A DNA stretch of 64,000 nucleotides from an uncultured Rhizobiaceae bacterium (GTDB lineage: Bacteria; Pseudomonadota; Alphaproteobacteria; Rhizobiales; Rhizobiaceae): positions 930,001 through 994,000 of the forward strand of contig CATOTF010000002.1 in the NCBI GenBank assembly GCA_951813045.1, read 5' to 3'. Both the position numbers and the translations under genes were made by a program. The notes beneath the pieces are model-generated. The model searched no databases and was not told where the DNA came from. It worked only from the letters and a program-made list of their open reading frames with translations. Shown one piece after another: positions 21,333 through 31,867 of the stretch (the stretch's first letter is position 1; every line of letters begins with the position of its first letter).

Positions 21333-22316
21333 ATGACCCGTTACCTGTTTTTTGTAGTTTCAATGTTCCTGTCGATGATGTCGGTTGCGTCTGCATTTGA
21401 TTTGCAGGGCCATCGTGGTGCCCGGGGGTTAATGCCGGAGAACACGCTACCTGCTTTTGTGAAAGCCCTGTCCATTGGTGTCACGACACTGGAACTGGAT
21501 GTGGGTATAACGAAAGACGGTGTTGTTGTAGTTTCACACAACCCGGTGCTTGATGAGGATTTGGTTCGAGATGCTGGTGGCAAGTGGTTGAGTCGAGAGC
21601 CGCTTATCCACGACCTCACTTTTGCAGAATTGCAGGCATTCGATGTGGGACGCCTTCGGCCAGGTAGTCAATCTTCCAATAGGTTCCCGGATCAGACGCC
21701 GGTCGATGGAACAAAGATGCCGTCCCTTGTGGAGGTGTTTGATCTGGTTAAAAAGTCAGGCAATGGGGCCGTCCGATTTAATATTGAAACCAAGATTAAC
21801 CCGCACAAGCCTGAAGAAACGGCAGACCCGGAAACCTTCGCTGCGGCTGTATTGAATGCGGTTAGAATTTACGACTTGCAAAGCCGGGTCAGCATTCAAT
21901 CCTTTGATTGGCGTACGCTTCAGGTGGTGCAGATATTGAACCCCGAAATTGAAACGGTCTATCTGACGGCGCAACAGGAGTGGATGAACAATGTGCGCGG
22001 CGGTCATAGAAAACCATCAAAATGGACAGCTGGATATTATATGATCAACCACGGCGACACCGTTCCCAAGCTGGTAAAAAAAGCCGGTGGGAAAGTCTGG
22101 TCGCCTTTCCACCGCGATCTCAATCGCTCGAAAATTGAGCAGGCCCATGCGCTTGGCCTGAAGGTCATCCCCTGGACCATCAATGACGAAAAGACGATGG
22201 AGGATATGATTGCTATGGGCGTTGACGGAATTATTTCAGATTATCCGGACAGGCTTCGAATTGTTATGGAAAAATCGGGTTTGCCATTACCAAGACCAAC
22301 GCTGATCCAGCCTTAA
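21333..22316 (+). CDS. Glycerophosphodiester phosphodiesterase, exported
   Basis: Signal peptide; QGHRGARGLMPENTLPAFVKALSIGVTTLELDVGITKDGVVVVSHNP. Confidence 0.96.
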   Translation: MTRYLFFVVSMFLSMMSVASAFDLQGHRGARGLMPENTLPAFVKALSIGVTTLELDVGITKDGVVVVSHNPVLDEDLVRDAGGKWLSREPLIHDLTFAELQAFDVGRLRPGSQSSNRFPDQTPVDGTKMPSLVEVFDLVKKSGNGAVRFNIETKINPHKPEETADPETFAAAVLNAVRIYDLQSRVSIQSFDWRTLQVVQILNPEIETVYLTAQQEWMNNVRGGHRKPSKWTAGYYMINHGDTVPKLVKKAGGKVWSPFHRDLNRSKIEQAHALGLKVIPWTINDEKTMEDMIAMGVDGIISDYPDRLRIVMEKSGLPLPRPTLIQP

Positions 22317-22416
22317 AACGTGTGTATCGCTCGACAACCGATTGACAAGTAAACGCCTAATGCCGTGTGATAGTGATTAACCCGCTGACATTGTGGCGGG
22401 AAGTTGGGAGTTAATT

Positions 22417-23442
22417 ATGAAAAGACTGAATAAAACACTTTTGGCCGCAGCCGCTATGATGGCTGCATCAACGAGCTTGGCCAGTGCTGCGAAGTTGACA
22501 TTTTATTGTAGCGCACAGGAAGACTGGTGCCAGTCCATGGCCCGCGGGTTTGAAGAAGCCACCGGCATCGACGTGAACATGACACGCAAAAGCTCCGGAG
22601 AAACATTCGCGCAGATCAAAGCGGAATCATCCAACCCTAAGGGCGATGTCTGGTGGGGCGGTACTGGCGATCCACATCTGCAAGCTGCTGAAGAAGATTT
22701 GACTGAACCATATGTATCAAAAATGCGTGGTGAGCTGAATGATTGGGCGATCTCACAAGCGTCGTCTGCTGCCGACAAAACAATTGGTATTTATTCAGGT
22801 GCGCTTGGCTATGGTTACAACGCTGATCTGTTGAAGGCCAACAATCTGCCCGAACCGAAATGCTGGAAAGACCTGACCAAGCCGGAATATAAAGGCCATG
22901 TACAAATGGCAAATCCGAATTCTTCCGGTACGGCATACACAACACTTGCCACAATGGTGCAATTGTTTGGCGAAGATGGCGGTTTTGACTTCATGAAGTC
23001 CCTGCATAAAAACATCAACCAATACACAAAGTCCGGTTCAGCGCCGATCAAGGCTGCCGGTCGCGGTGAAAATACAATTGGTATCGTGTTCATGCATGAT
23101 GCGGTGAAACAGGCCGTTTCCGGATTCCCGATCAAGGTTGTCGCCCCATGTGAAGGTACCGGTTATGAAATCGGCTCCATGTCAATCATCAAAGGTGCGC
23201 GCAATCTTGACGAAGCCAAACAGTTCTATGATTGGGCATTGAGCGCTAAAGCTCAAACACGTGCTCTTGAGGTAAAGGCCTATCAGGTTCCTTCAAACAA
23301 AGGCGCTGAGACTTCACCTTCCGCACCTGATCTCTCATTGATCAAACTGATCGATTATGATTTCAAAAAATACGGATCGAGCGCTGAGCGTAAGCGCCTG
23401 TTGAAAAAATGGGATGACGAGGTTTCAGTGCTGCCGCAGTAG
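22417..23442 (+). CDS. ABC transporter substrate-binding protein, FbpA/AfuA-like
   Basis: Signal peptide; LTFYCSAQEDWCQSMARGFEEATGIDVNMTRKSSGETFAQIKAE. Confidence 0.9.
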   Translation: MKRLNKTLLAAAAMMAASTSLASAAKLTFYCSAQEDWCQSMARGFEEATGIDVNMTRKSSGETFAQIKAESSNPKGDVWWGGTGDPHLQAAEEDLTEPYVSKMRGELNDWAISQASSAADKTIGIYSGALGYGYNADLLKANNLPEPKCWKDLTKPEYKGHVQMANPNSSGTAYTTLATMVQLFGEDGGFDFMKSLHKNINQYTKSGSAPIKAAGRGENTIGIVFMHDAVKQAVSGFPIKVVAPCEGTGYEIGSMSIIKGARNLDEAKQFYDWALSAKAQTRALEVKAYQVPSNKGAETSPSAPDLSLIKLIDYDFKKYGSSAERKRLLKKWDDEVSVLPQ

Positions 23443-23456
23443 GCCGCGTATATTCT

Positions 23457-25673
23457 GTGAAACTGAATAAACAAACTTTATCTGCCCACCCGACGCTGGT
23501 TCTTTGGCTGATTGTCGGGTGGGCAGGTTTTTTTCTTCTGCCCTGGTATGGGGTAGAGGAGAGCGTTTTTACGTTCGGATGGTTGTTTGAAGGCTATCCG
23601 TTTGACGATGATGTTGCACCGGCACCATTTCATGCGCTCACGGGCAAGAAGTTCTGGCTGTTGCCGCTCATTCCGTTTCTAATTGGGCCTCTCTTTGCTC
23701 TAAAACATCCAAAATCGGACCCGATACATTCTAAGATTCTGATCATCTGCGGCGCGCTTGGCTTTGGCTGGTTGATCGCGCAGGGTTTCTCCATTGGCAT
23801 CCGTGGGTGGAATTTCCAATGGATGGAAAGCCTATTCGGGCCGCTGGGGGACAGGCAATTTGGCATGGGTACGGGTGCTATGCTGACAGCGAGTGCCTTC
23901 CTGTTTATCCTCACCCAAGGAATTGCTGCGCGAGGCGCGGTCAACGGTGACATATTCGTCGTGGGCGCAATCGGCTTTGTTGTAACAATCGTTGCTGCGT
24001 TTGTTTTCTATCCGATCATCAACATGCTCACGTCTGCATTCGTCACGCAGGAAAATACCTATTCCGTTAGCGTTTTCTTCGAAAAGTTTACGGATAGACG
24101 CTTGTGGGGGTTGGCCTGTCTGGAGGGTGGGCGATGCGGAGCTGCGTGGAACTCACTGGTGTTGGCCATATTGGTGGGCTTCATCACCACTGCTCTGGGT
24201 CTTGCTTTTGCGCTTGTCGTCACTAGAACCGGATTCCGGCAAAAACAGGCGTTGCGGGCGCTCACCGTTTTGCCGATTATTACTCCTCCCTTCGTTATCG
24301 GCCTTGCAATAATATTACTGTTCGGCCTTTCGGGAAATGTCACCCGGTTTGTTGCTGATATATTCGGCGTTGCTCCAACCCGCTGGGTATATGGCATGCC
24401 CGGCATCTTGATCGCACAGGTGCTGGCGTTCACTCCAATTGCATTCCTCGTATTAATTGGTGTCGTTGAGGGCGTCAGCCCGTCGATGGAAGAGGCAGCG
24501 CAAACCCTGCGAGCGGATAAGTGGCAGACGTTCAAAACTGTCTCGCTACCCCTCATGCGCCCTGGTCTTGCTAACGCGTTCTTACTTGGCTTTATCGAGA
24601 GCATGGCGGATTTTGGTAATCCTCTGGTTCTTGGCGGGAATTTCGATGTCCTATCGACCGAAATATTCTTCGCCATTGTCGGCGCTCAATATGATCAGGG
24701 CAGGGCGGCTGTGCTGGCGTTGGTCTTGCTCGGGTTTACACTGGCGGCATTTTGGGCACAGCGGTTCTGGCTTGGAAAGAAAAGCTACACCACGATGACC
24801 GGGAAGGGGGATTCAGGTGTTCACCCCCATTTGCCAAAAGCGCTTGCGGTGCCCGTATTTGCCATTGCCGGGATTTGGACCCTGTTCACCGTGACCATCT
24901 ACACGATGATCGTCTACGGTTCATTCGTGGAACTCTGGGGCGTACGCAATGCACTGACGTTTAAACATTACATCACCGCTTTCTCCATGAAATTTACGGA
25001 AGAAGGGGTCCGTTGGACAGGCTCAGCGTGGGATTCCTTCTGGACGACACTGCAAATCGCTGCCATCTCCGCGCCCCTCACCGCAGCCGTTGGTTTGGTG
25101 ACGGCCTATCTGCTGACCCGGCAAAAATTCGCCGGTAAAAACGCATTTGAATTCGGCACGATGTTGAGTTTCGCCATCCCCGGAACTGTGATCGGCGTCA
25201 GTTATATTCTCGCGTTCAATGTGCCACCCATCGAGATCACGGGCACGGGGGTCATTCTTGTGGTGAGTTTCATTTTCCGCAATATGCCCGTTGGCGTACG
25301 TGCAGGCATTGCCTCCATGTCTCAACTCGACAAGAGTCTCGACGAATCCTCACTCACTCTGGGGGCAAATTCATGGCAAACATTCTTGAGGGTGATACTC
25401 CCCTTGTTAAAACCGGCCATTCTAGCTGCGCTGGTCTATTCATTTGTGCGGGCCATGACTGCCATTTCAGCAGTCATATTCCTCGTCAGTGCTGAATATA
25501 ATATGGCGACAAGCTACATAATCGGGCGGGTTGAGAATAATGATTATGGGCTGGCGATTGCCTATTCAACGTCGCTGATTGTGGTGATGTTGCTCGTTGT
25601 CGCCCTCCTGCAATTCCTGGTCGGACGCACCAATATCGGGCGGCGCTTAAACCAGTCACGAACCAATGTTTAA
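23457..25673 (+). CDS. ABC transporter permease, FbpB/AfuB-like (fused two-domain)
   Basis: Two inner-membrane permease domains, each with an EAA loop (MEEAAQTLRADKWQTFKTVSLPLMRPG; LDESSLTLGANSWQTFLRVILPLLKPA). Confidence 0.92.
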   Translation: MKLNKQTLSAHPTLVLWLIVGWAGFFLLPWYGVEESVFTFGWLFEGYPFDDDVAPAPFHALTGKKFWLLPLIPFLIGPLFALKHPKSDPIHSKILIICGALGFGWLIAQGFSIGIRGWNFQWMESLFGPLGDRQFGMGTGAMLTASAFLFILTQGIAARGAVNGDIFVVGAIGFVVTIVAAFVFYPIINMLTSAFVTQENTYSVSVFFEKFTDRRLWGLACLEGGRCGAAWNSLVLAILVGFITTALGLAFALVVTRTGFRQKQALRALTVLPIITPPFVIGLAIILLFGLSGNVTRFVADIFGVAPTRWVYGMPGILIAQVLAFTPIAFLVLIGVVEGVSPSMEEAAQTLRADKWQTFKTVSLPLMRPGLANAFLLGFIESMADFGNPLVLGGNFDVLSTEIFFAIVGAQYDQGRAAVLALVLLGFTLAAFWAQRFWLGKKSYTTMTGKGDSGVHPHLPKALAVPVFAIAGIWTLFTVTIYTMIVYGSFVELWGVRNALTFKHYITAFSMKFTEEGVRWTGSAWDSFWTTLQIAAISAPLTAAVGLVTAYLLTRQKFAGKNAFEFGTMLSFAIPGTVIGVSYILAFNVPPIEITGTGVILVVSFIFRNMPVGVRAGIASMSQLDKSLDESSLTLGANSWQTFLRVILPLLKPAILAALVYSFVRAMTAISAVIFLVSAEYNMATSYIIGRVENNDYGLAIAYSTSLIVVMLLVVALLQFLVGRTNIGRRLNQSRTNV

Positions 25674-25684
25674 AGGTCAGTCGT

Positions 25685-26767
25685 ATGCTTGAGAAAAACA
25701 GCAAAGCCGCATCGGTTTCCTTTGAGGGCGTGACGAAGGTTTACGGCAATGCGGCAACCGGTGTGCGGGCTGTTGATAATGTGTCGCTCAATATCGAGGC
25801 CGGTACGCTGGTAACGCTGCTTGGCCCGTCCGGTTGTGGCAAGACAACGACATTGCGTATGATCGCGGGGCTCGAAATGCCCACAGGCGGGGTCGTGCGT
25901 ATCGGTGATCGCGATGTAACGAAACTACCCGCGACCGACCGTGATGTTTCCATGGTCTTCCAATCCTATGCGCTGTTCCCCCACATGAGCGTATTGGAGA
26001 ATGTATCCTACGGTTTGAAGTTTTCCGGTTTCAATAAGGTGGAAACTAAAGAGCGTGCAGTTGCCGGGCTCGATCTGGTTGGACTGTCAGGATATGGAGA
26101 CCGCCTGCCAAGTGAGCTTTCTGGCGGGCAACAACAACGGGTCGCAGTTGCCCGTGCTCTGGTGCTGGAACCGCAAGTGCTACTTTTCGATGAGCCCCTG
26201 TCGAATCTTGATGCAAAACTGCGCCGCCAGGTGCGGGAGGAAATCCGCGAGATTCAACAGAACCTCGGACTAACGGTTGTCTATGTAACTCATGACCAAG
26301 AGGAGGCGCTAGCAGTTTCCGACCGGATTATCGTCATGAACAATGCTGTAATCGCGCAGGACGGTGAGCCGCGTGAACTTTATGATGCTCCAATCAATCG
26401 ATTTGTCGCAGATTTTATCGGAGAGGCTAATATTTTGGATTGTGAAGTCGCATCGATTAAAAAAGATACCGCGCATGTTGAACTCAAAGACTATAAATTC
26501 ACGCTTCCTGCGCGTGACAGCGAGGTTGGTAAATCATTTTTGGGGGTTCGCCCCAATCGGGTAATCGTCGGCAAAGCCGGAATAAATAATGCTTTGCCCG
26601 GCGAAATTCTGCGTGTCACCTATGTGGGTAATCATCTCGAACTCACGATAAAGACGGATGCCGGCGAATTGTTCTCCACCACAGATGATGTCGACGCAGA
26701 CTTTTCTGCCGGGACAATAGTAAGCGTAACATTTGCCAAGGGTGGTCCGGTATTATTAAAGCAGTAG
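25685..26767 (+). CDS. ABC transporter ATP-binding protein, FbpC/AfuC-like
   Basis: GPSGCGKTT, LSGGQQQRVAVARAL, LLFDEPLSNLDAKLR, C-terminal TOBE-like domain. Confidence 0.96.
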   Translation: MLEKNSKAASVSFEGVTKVYGNAATGVRAVDNVSLNIEAGTLVTLLGPSGCGKTTTLRMIAGLEMPTGGVVRIGDRDVTKLPATDRDVSMVFQSYALFPHMSVLENVSYGLKFSGFNKVETKERAVAGLDLVGLSGYGDRLPSELSGGQQQRVAVARALVLEPQVLLFDEPLSNLDAKLRRQVREEIREIQQNLGLTVVYVTHDQEEALAVSDRIIVMNNAVIAQDGEPRELYDAPINRFVADFIGEANILDCEVASIKKDTAHVELKDYKFTLPARDSEVGKSFLGVRPNRVIVGKAGINNALPGEILRVTYVGNHLELTIKTDAGELFSTTDDVDADFSAGTIVSVTFAKGGPVLLKQ

Positions 26768-26816
26768 CTTATTACGCACCTCGATTCTGCAATGAATTGG
26801 ATCGGCAATAAGATAA

Positions 26817-28457
26817 ATGACGCTGTTTTTACAATTACTGGGATATATAGCGCTCCTGCTTTGGGGACTGCGCATGGTGCGAACAGGCATCATGCGCGCT
26901 TATGGCAATGATCTTCGCCGTTGGGCGCGCAATGCCGAAGGCCGAGTTTTCAGCGCATTGAGTATCGGCATCTTTGCAGCCGCTCTATTGCAAAGCAGCA
27001 CCGCTACGGCACTGATTGCCGCAACATTTTCCGCCCAGGGTATATTAACTGTAGCCACGGCATTTTTTACGGTACTGGGTGCGGACGTGGGTTCCGCAAT
27101 CGCCGTGCTCGTTGTTTCTCAAAAACTGACATTCATCGCCCCCATCCTGATTATTATCGGAGTTTTTGGCTTCCTGTCGACTGAAGTTAGCAAATACCGA
27201 AGCCTGTCACGGGCACTCCTAGGCCTTGGGCTAATATTAATGACCCTTTCGATGATATCGGGATCAGCTGCAGAAATTGCCGGGGAGCCTGACCTCCAAG
27301 CATTCATGAAGTTGATTACGGACAAACCGATATTGATGCTTCTGTTGGGCGTAGGTTTAACCTACCTGCTTCATTCGAGTTTGGCGGTTGTTCTGTTGGC
27401 ATCGGGCTTTGTTGTTTCTTCGTTCCTGATGCTGGACGCCGCTTTATATCTGGTACTCGGGGCAAATATTGGCAGTGGCCTGTTGCCCGTTATTGCAAAC
27501 TGGAAATTGAAACGAGCAGGTCGGATACCTGTAACCGCAAATCTGCTTATCCGGATCATGGGAGTTGTACTCGCATTCTTCATCGTGGATGCGATTATCG
27601 TCGAATCTGCCACATACATGTCGCACAATCTTGTTCCAGCGATATTCCATCTCCTTTTAAACCTCGTGGTCGCGACTATCGGCGTGATATTCGCGAAACC
27701 GCTCCTGACATTGGCGCGATCGATAATTCCAGAAGACCTACCCGACCCCACCTTTGTTGAACCAAAATACCTCGATGAAGCGGCGCTTTCCAAACCGGTC
27801 AGGGCACTTGCCAATGCCAAACGGGAGGCATTGGTGGCCTCCGACATCGCGCAAAACATGGTGCGTGATTCCTTACCGATACTGTTGGATGGAGGGGAGA
27901 GCGAGCGGTCAAAGATTATGGCGATGGATGATTCAGTCGATCGACTGTTCGACGCGATTAAACTTTATATTGCGCGGATTGTGCAAAAAGAGCTCAGCGA
28001 AGACCAGAGCCAGCGAGCATTCGCCTTGCTCAGCTTTTCCGCCAACATGGAACACATCGGTGATATCGTTGACGGCGGACTGATGGATATGTCCGCCAAA
28101 AAGGAATCATTAAAAATTCAGTTTTCGGATGAGGGAATTGCTGAAATCCAAAAACTTCATGAAGCAGTCTGCGAAAATTTTGAGCTGGCGATCAATACAT
28201 TCCTGTCAGATGATGGTGAACTTGCGCGTCAGTTGCACTCTGCAAAAGCCCAAGTGCGTAAGATTGAGCGCAATTCTGTTGCAACCCATATTGAAAGAAT
28301 TGGTTCCGGCCAGCAGGAGAGCATCGGGACCAGCGGATTGCACCTGGATGTTATTCGCGACCTCAAACGGATTAACAGCCATCTCACCGCAATTGCTTAC
28401 CCTGTGCTTAAAGCCTCAGGTGAAACGCCAAAAATCAAATGGAAACGCAAAAACTAG
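26817..28457 (+). CDS. Na/Pi cotransporter family protein with C-terminal PhoU-like domain
   Basis: LLWGLRMVRTGIMRAYGNDLRRW; repeated QSSTATALIAATF / LHSSLAVVLLASGF; helical PhoU-like C-terminus. Confidence 0.93.
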   Translation: MTLFLQLLGYIALLLWGLRMVRTGIMRAYGNDLRRWARNAEGRVFSALSIGIFAAALLQSSTATALIAATFSAQGILTVATAFFTVLGADVGSAIAVLVVSQKLTFIAPILIIIGVFGFLSTEVSKYRSLSRALLGLGLILMTLSMISGSAAEIAGEPDLQAFMKLITDKPILMLLLGVGLTYLLHSSLAVVLLASGFVVSSFLMLDAALYLVLGANIGSGLLPVIANWKLKRAGRIPVTANLLIRIMGVVLAFFIVDAIIVESATYMSHNLVPAIFHLLLNLVVATIGVIFAKPLLTLARSIIPEDLPDPTFVEPKYLDEAALSKPVRALANAKREALVASDIAQNMVRDSLPILLDGGESERSKIMAMDDSVDRLFDAIKLYIARIVQKELSEDQSQRAFALLSFSANMEHIGDIVDGGLMDMSAKKESLKIQFSDEGIAEIQKLHEAVCENFELAINTFLSDDGELARQLHSAKAQVRKIERNSVATHIERIGSGQQESIGTSGLHLDVIRDLKRINSHLTAIAYPVLKASGETPKIKWKRKN

Positions 28458-28638
28458 CCGTTTTTCGATAGATTCCAGTCTTTCCGACAGGTCATTACGA
28501 TTATGCCCGTAATCCGCTACCCGATTGTTTATATAAAATAAACCATGTTCATACCTGCAACGGAGTCTCGTTAGGGTGATGTTAATAAATGTGATGCAAC
28601 TAGAGGTTGTGAAACAGTAACATACACGGAGTAATAAA

Positions 28639-29109
28639 ATGAACCTCACAAAAAAAATCTTGGCTGGTGCAGCTGTATTGATGGTATCCACTGTTGGTGC
28701 ACAGGCTGCTGATGTTCCATTCAGCGGTAACGTATCCGCATCATGCACATTAACTGTTGATTCAAACGGTACACTTGCCGCCAATACAGCTGCAACTGTT
28801 CTTGGTTCCGCTGAAGCTGGTGGTGTACGTGGTCAGGTCACAGCCGCTGCTGTTGGAACCGGCTTTACGCTTTCGGTTGCCAACCCAACCGGCTTTACTG
28901 CCAACCCAACTGGTGGCGACACGGATGTGGCATTCTCATCAATCTATTCGGCAACCGGTGCAACCACTGTAAGTGATGTTGCTGGTGGCTCCGGTTCTGC
29001 ATTGAACAGTGGTACTTCTGTTGCAACTATTGGAATGACCGCAACAAAGAGCTCAGGCATCTTTCCTCCTGGCGCATACTCTTCGGTTGTTGTTGTAACT
29101 TGCAGCTAA
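28639..29109 (+). CDS. Secreted pilin/spore-coat-U-like beta-sandwich protein
   Basis: Signal peptide; N-terminal SASCTLTV and C-terminal PPGAYSSVVVVTCS cysteine placement resembling pilin/SCPU folds. Confidence 0.5.
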   Translation: MNLTKKILAGAAVLMVSTVGAQAADVPFSGNVSASCTLTVDSNGTLAANTAATVLGSAEAGGVRGQVTAAAVGTGFTLSVANPTGFTANPTGGDTDVAFSSIYSATGATTVSDVAGGSGSALNSGTSVATIGMTATKSSGIFPPGAYSSVVVVTCS

Positions 29110-29120
29110 TCGGCTGAAAA

Positions 29121-29516
29121 ATGACCAGGAAAAATTTCATCTCCAAAGTTCTTGGATTGTTAATGGTGCTGTCTCTTGGCAGCACCACAGCCTACGCTGT
29201 GTCCCTGTCTCCCATGATCCTGCAATCTAAAAGTTATACGGATCAGGTTGTATTTCGAGTCTTCCCGAAAAATCCCTACAACCACCGTATTAATATGGAA
29301 GTCAGGGTTTACGATCAAAAATTCCGCCTCATTCGTGCTCGGGTTTCCCCCCGCCGGATGAAATTGGGAGCAGGATTGAGCCGCCCGGTCACAGTAACTG
29401 TGCCATTTGAAGGGAAGAAGACGCGCAAGATTAGAATTTGTGCGGAAAGTATCCCGTTTCCAAGCGGTAAAGCCGCTAGCGTAAGGACACGTGTATGTGT
29501 GTCAATCCCAGCCTAA
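29121..29516 (+). CDS. Secreted single-domain PapD-like chaperone-like protein
   Basis: Signal peptide; VSLSPMILQSKSYTDQVVFRVFPKNPYNHRINMEVRVYDQKF; 131 aa, only one Ig-like domain possible. Confidence 0.45.
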   Translation: MTRKNFISKVLGLLMVLSLGSTTAYAVSLSPMILQSKSYTDQVVFRVFPKNPYNHRINMEVRVYDQKFRLIRARVSPRRMKLGAGLSRPVTVTVPFEGKKTRKIRICAESIPFPSGKAASVRTRVCVSIPA

Positions 29517-29585
29517 AATGGGTCTTGATCCCGGAGTAAAATTGGCCAGATTTTGGGACGTTTGTGTTTTTGATCTGGTTTAGTG

Positions 29586-30362
29586 TCAGTTGATTTGAAC
29601 AGATTTTTGTTTTCGGCTCTGGTGCAACCTGTAGCTTTCACCATTCATCTCCAGGATGTGGACGTGGTGTGTCAGCCGGTCGAGTATTGCGCCCGTTAGG
29701 CGTTCTGATCCGAAGACCTCTGTCCATTCGTCGAATGGTAGATTGGATGTGATGATGATGGAACCGCGTTCATACCGTTGGCTGATTACTTCGAACAGCA
29801 ACTCCGCCCCGGTTTTGGAGAGAGGGACGAAGCCCAGTTCGTCAATGATCAGCAGGTCTTGAGCTGCCAGTTGTTTTTGATGCCGTTGCAAGCGACGTTC
29901 ATCAACGGCCTCGATCATCTCATGAACCAGTGCAGCAGCCGTGGTGAAGCGGACTTTCATCCCCTTTTGGCAGGCAGCCAGTCCAAGGCCGAGGGCAACA
30001 TGGGTTTTGCCGGTTCCACTTGGTCCTAACGCGATGATGTTTTGGCGTTTCGCAGCGTACTCGCAACGGGCCAGTTCCATCACGAGCACCTTGTTCACTG
30101 ACGGGATCGTTTTGAAGTCAAAGCTGTCGAGGCTCTTGGTTGCCGGGAACTTCGCAGCTTTGATGCGTCGCTCCACCATTCGGCGCTCACGTTCAATCAG
30201 CTCCAACTCACATAACCGCAGGAGATATTGGACATGATCCTTATTCTCAGCGGCACATTGTTGGGCCTGTTTGGTATATTCACTCTGGAAGGTTGGCAGC
30301 CGAAGTTTGGTCAGATGATGTTTGAGTAGAACTTGCGGTGTATCGGTAACAGTGTCGTTCAT
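29586..30362 (-). CDS. istB: IS21-family helper ATPase IstB
   Basis: GPSGTGKTHVALGLGLAACQKGMKVRFTTAAALVHEM; DLLIIDELGFVPLSKTGAELLFEVIS. Confidence 0.98.
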   Translation of the reverse strand: MNDTVTDTPQVLLKHHLTKLRLPTFQSEYTKQAQQCAAENKDHVQYLLRLCELELIERERRMVERRIKAAKFPATKSLDSFDFKTIPSVNKVLVMELARCEYAAKRQNIIALGPSGTGKTHVALGLGLAACQKGMKVRFTTAAALVHEMIEAVDERRLQRHQKQLAAQDLLIIDELGFVPLSKTGAELLFEVISQRYERGSIIITSNLPFDEWTEVFGSERLTGAILDRLTHHVHILEMNGESYRLHQSRKQKSVQIN

Positions 30363-31867
30363 GCTGCCGCCTCCGACAACAGCACGGCATAGCTGGCAGG
30401 TTTTGTCGTCTCGACCACCGCTTTGGGCAAATAGGGGTAGATGTCGAGATCAAGCCTGGGCGGTCGCCGCTCGATCCGGCACAGAATAAGGTGCTTGATC
30501 GCATCATAGCCAATGGCACCCAGATCCAAAGCTTGTTGGATTGCGGCGTGAACGTGCTCCAGCTCAAAAGTTTCCAGCAGACGCAGGATCTGAACATACT
30601 CGCGTTTTCCCGCCTTACCCATGCGGGCTTCTAATAAACGATGAAGGATCGCAAATGCATCGGGTAAACCCCAGCCTTGCAATGGTGCCGCCTGATCGAG
30701 AGCACCTACCTTTTGTTCCAGCAAGGGCAGATAGTGAAGCGGGTCGAAGATCATGTCTGCCTTCTCATAAGACCGACGATGGCGGGCAATAATCTCGGTT
30801 CCACTGCCAATCACAACCTCATGGATGTAACCGCGAACCTGAACCTCATGATGGGCAAAGGCGACAGGAACGGAGTAATCATTATTGCGGTAGCGGATCA
30901 TCGAGATTGACGTTGCCCGCGTGCTAAACTTTTCACACGCGTCGTATGGCGTTGGGGGCAATGCCATCAGCGCGTCCAGGTCTCTCAGCAATCGTTCACC
31001 AATACTCTCACCATGTCCGCGAACAACATCATCCTGACGCTTCAGGCAGCATTCTTCCAACCAGGCGTTCAAGGCATCAAAGCTGTCGAACCGTGGGGCT
31101 GGGATGAGAAAGTTCCTGCGACCGTAACCAATGACGCCTTCGACATTCCCTTTATCATTGCCTTTGCCAGGGCGACCAAACTTATCCTCAAACAGATAGT
31201 GCGATTGTAGCTCTGAGAAAGTTCTCGTGCGTATCCGTTTGCCACCGCCCAGGATCTTTGCAACTGCAATCACGGTGTTGTCGTAGAGCATCGACAACGG
31301 CACACCGCCGAAGAAAGCAAACGCAGCATTGTGACCGTCACAGAAGGCTTCTGTTGTTTCCGCCGGATACGCCTTCATGAAGAACGCATCCGAATGCGGC
31401 AACGATATAGCGATGTAATGCAGCTTGCGTTCGACACCGTCGATCACGCCGAACGTCTCACCAAAATCGACCTGAGCATGGCCGGGCGCGTGAACCAGAG
31501 GAACAAACACCTCCTGGGTTCGTCTTTGCTTCTCACGCACATAATCAGTGACAATGGTGATCCCGCCAGTGAACCCGTGCTCATCCCGTAACCGCGCATG
31601 AATACGCTTGGCTGTGTGCCGTTGCTTTTTGATGACCTTTTTGTCGTCTTTCAGGATCTGATCAATTATCCCAACAAACGGATCCAACTTCGGGCGAACA
31701 GGCGCGGTCGTTCTTTGATAACCGGGCGGAACCGAGTGCTTCAGGATCTTCGCCACGGTTTTGCGATCAATCCCGAACAAACGGGCCACCTCGCTATTGT
31801 TCTTCCCATCCACATGGCACGCTCGACGCACCCGACTATACAAATCCACAGAATACATCTTCCCCAC
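30359..31867 (-). CDS. istA: IS21-family transposase IstA
   Basis: N-terminal HTH VRRACHVDGKNNSEVARLFGIDRKTVAKILKH; DDE domain HAQVDFGETFG...; ATGA overlap with istB. Confidence 0.98.
   Translation of the reverse strand: MGKMYSVDLYSRVRRACHVDGKNNSEVARLFGIDRKTVAKILKHSVPPGYQRTTAPVRPKLDPFVGIIDQILKDDKKVIKKQRHTAKRIHARLRDEHGFTGGITIVTDYVREKQRRTQEVFVPLVHAPGHAQVDFGETFGVIDGVERKLHYIAISLPHSDAFFMKAYPAETTEAFCDGHNAAFAFFGGVPLSMLYDNTVIAVAKILGGGKRIRTRTFSELQSHYLFEDKFGRPGKGNDKGNVEGVIGYGRRNFLIPAPRFDSFDALNAWLEECCLKRQDDVVRGHGESIGERLLRDLDALMALPPTPYDACEKFSTRATSISMIRYRNNDYSVPVAFAHHEVQVRGYIHEVVIGSGTEIIARHRRSYEKADMIFDPLHYLPLLEQKVGALDQAAPLQGWGLPDAFAILHRLLEARMGKAGKREYVQILRLLETFELEHVHAAIQQALDLGAIGYDAIKHLILCRIERRPPRLDLDIYPYLPKAVVETTKPASYAVLLSEAAA

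Noticed and set aside
22381-22400. Small hairpin CCCGCTGACATTGTGGCGGG upstream of the FbpA-like gene as a riboswitch or regulator site
   Set aside because: Only a 5-bp stem with no conserved riboswitch features; too weak to claim.
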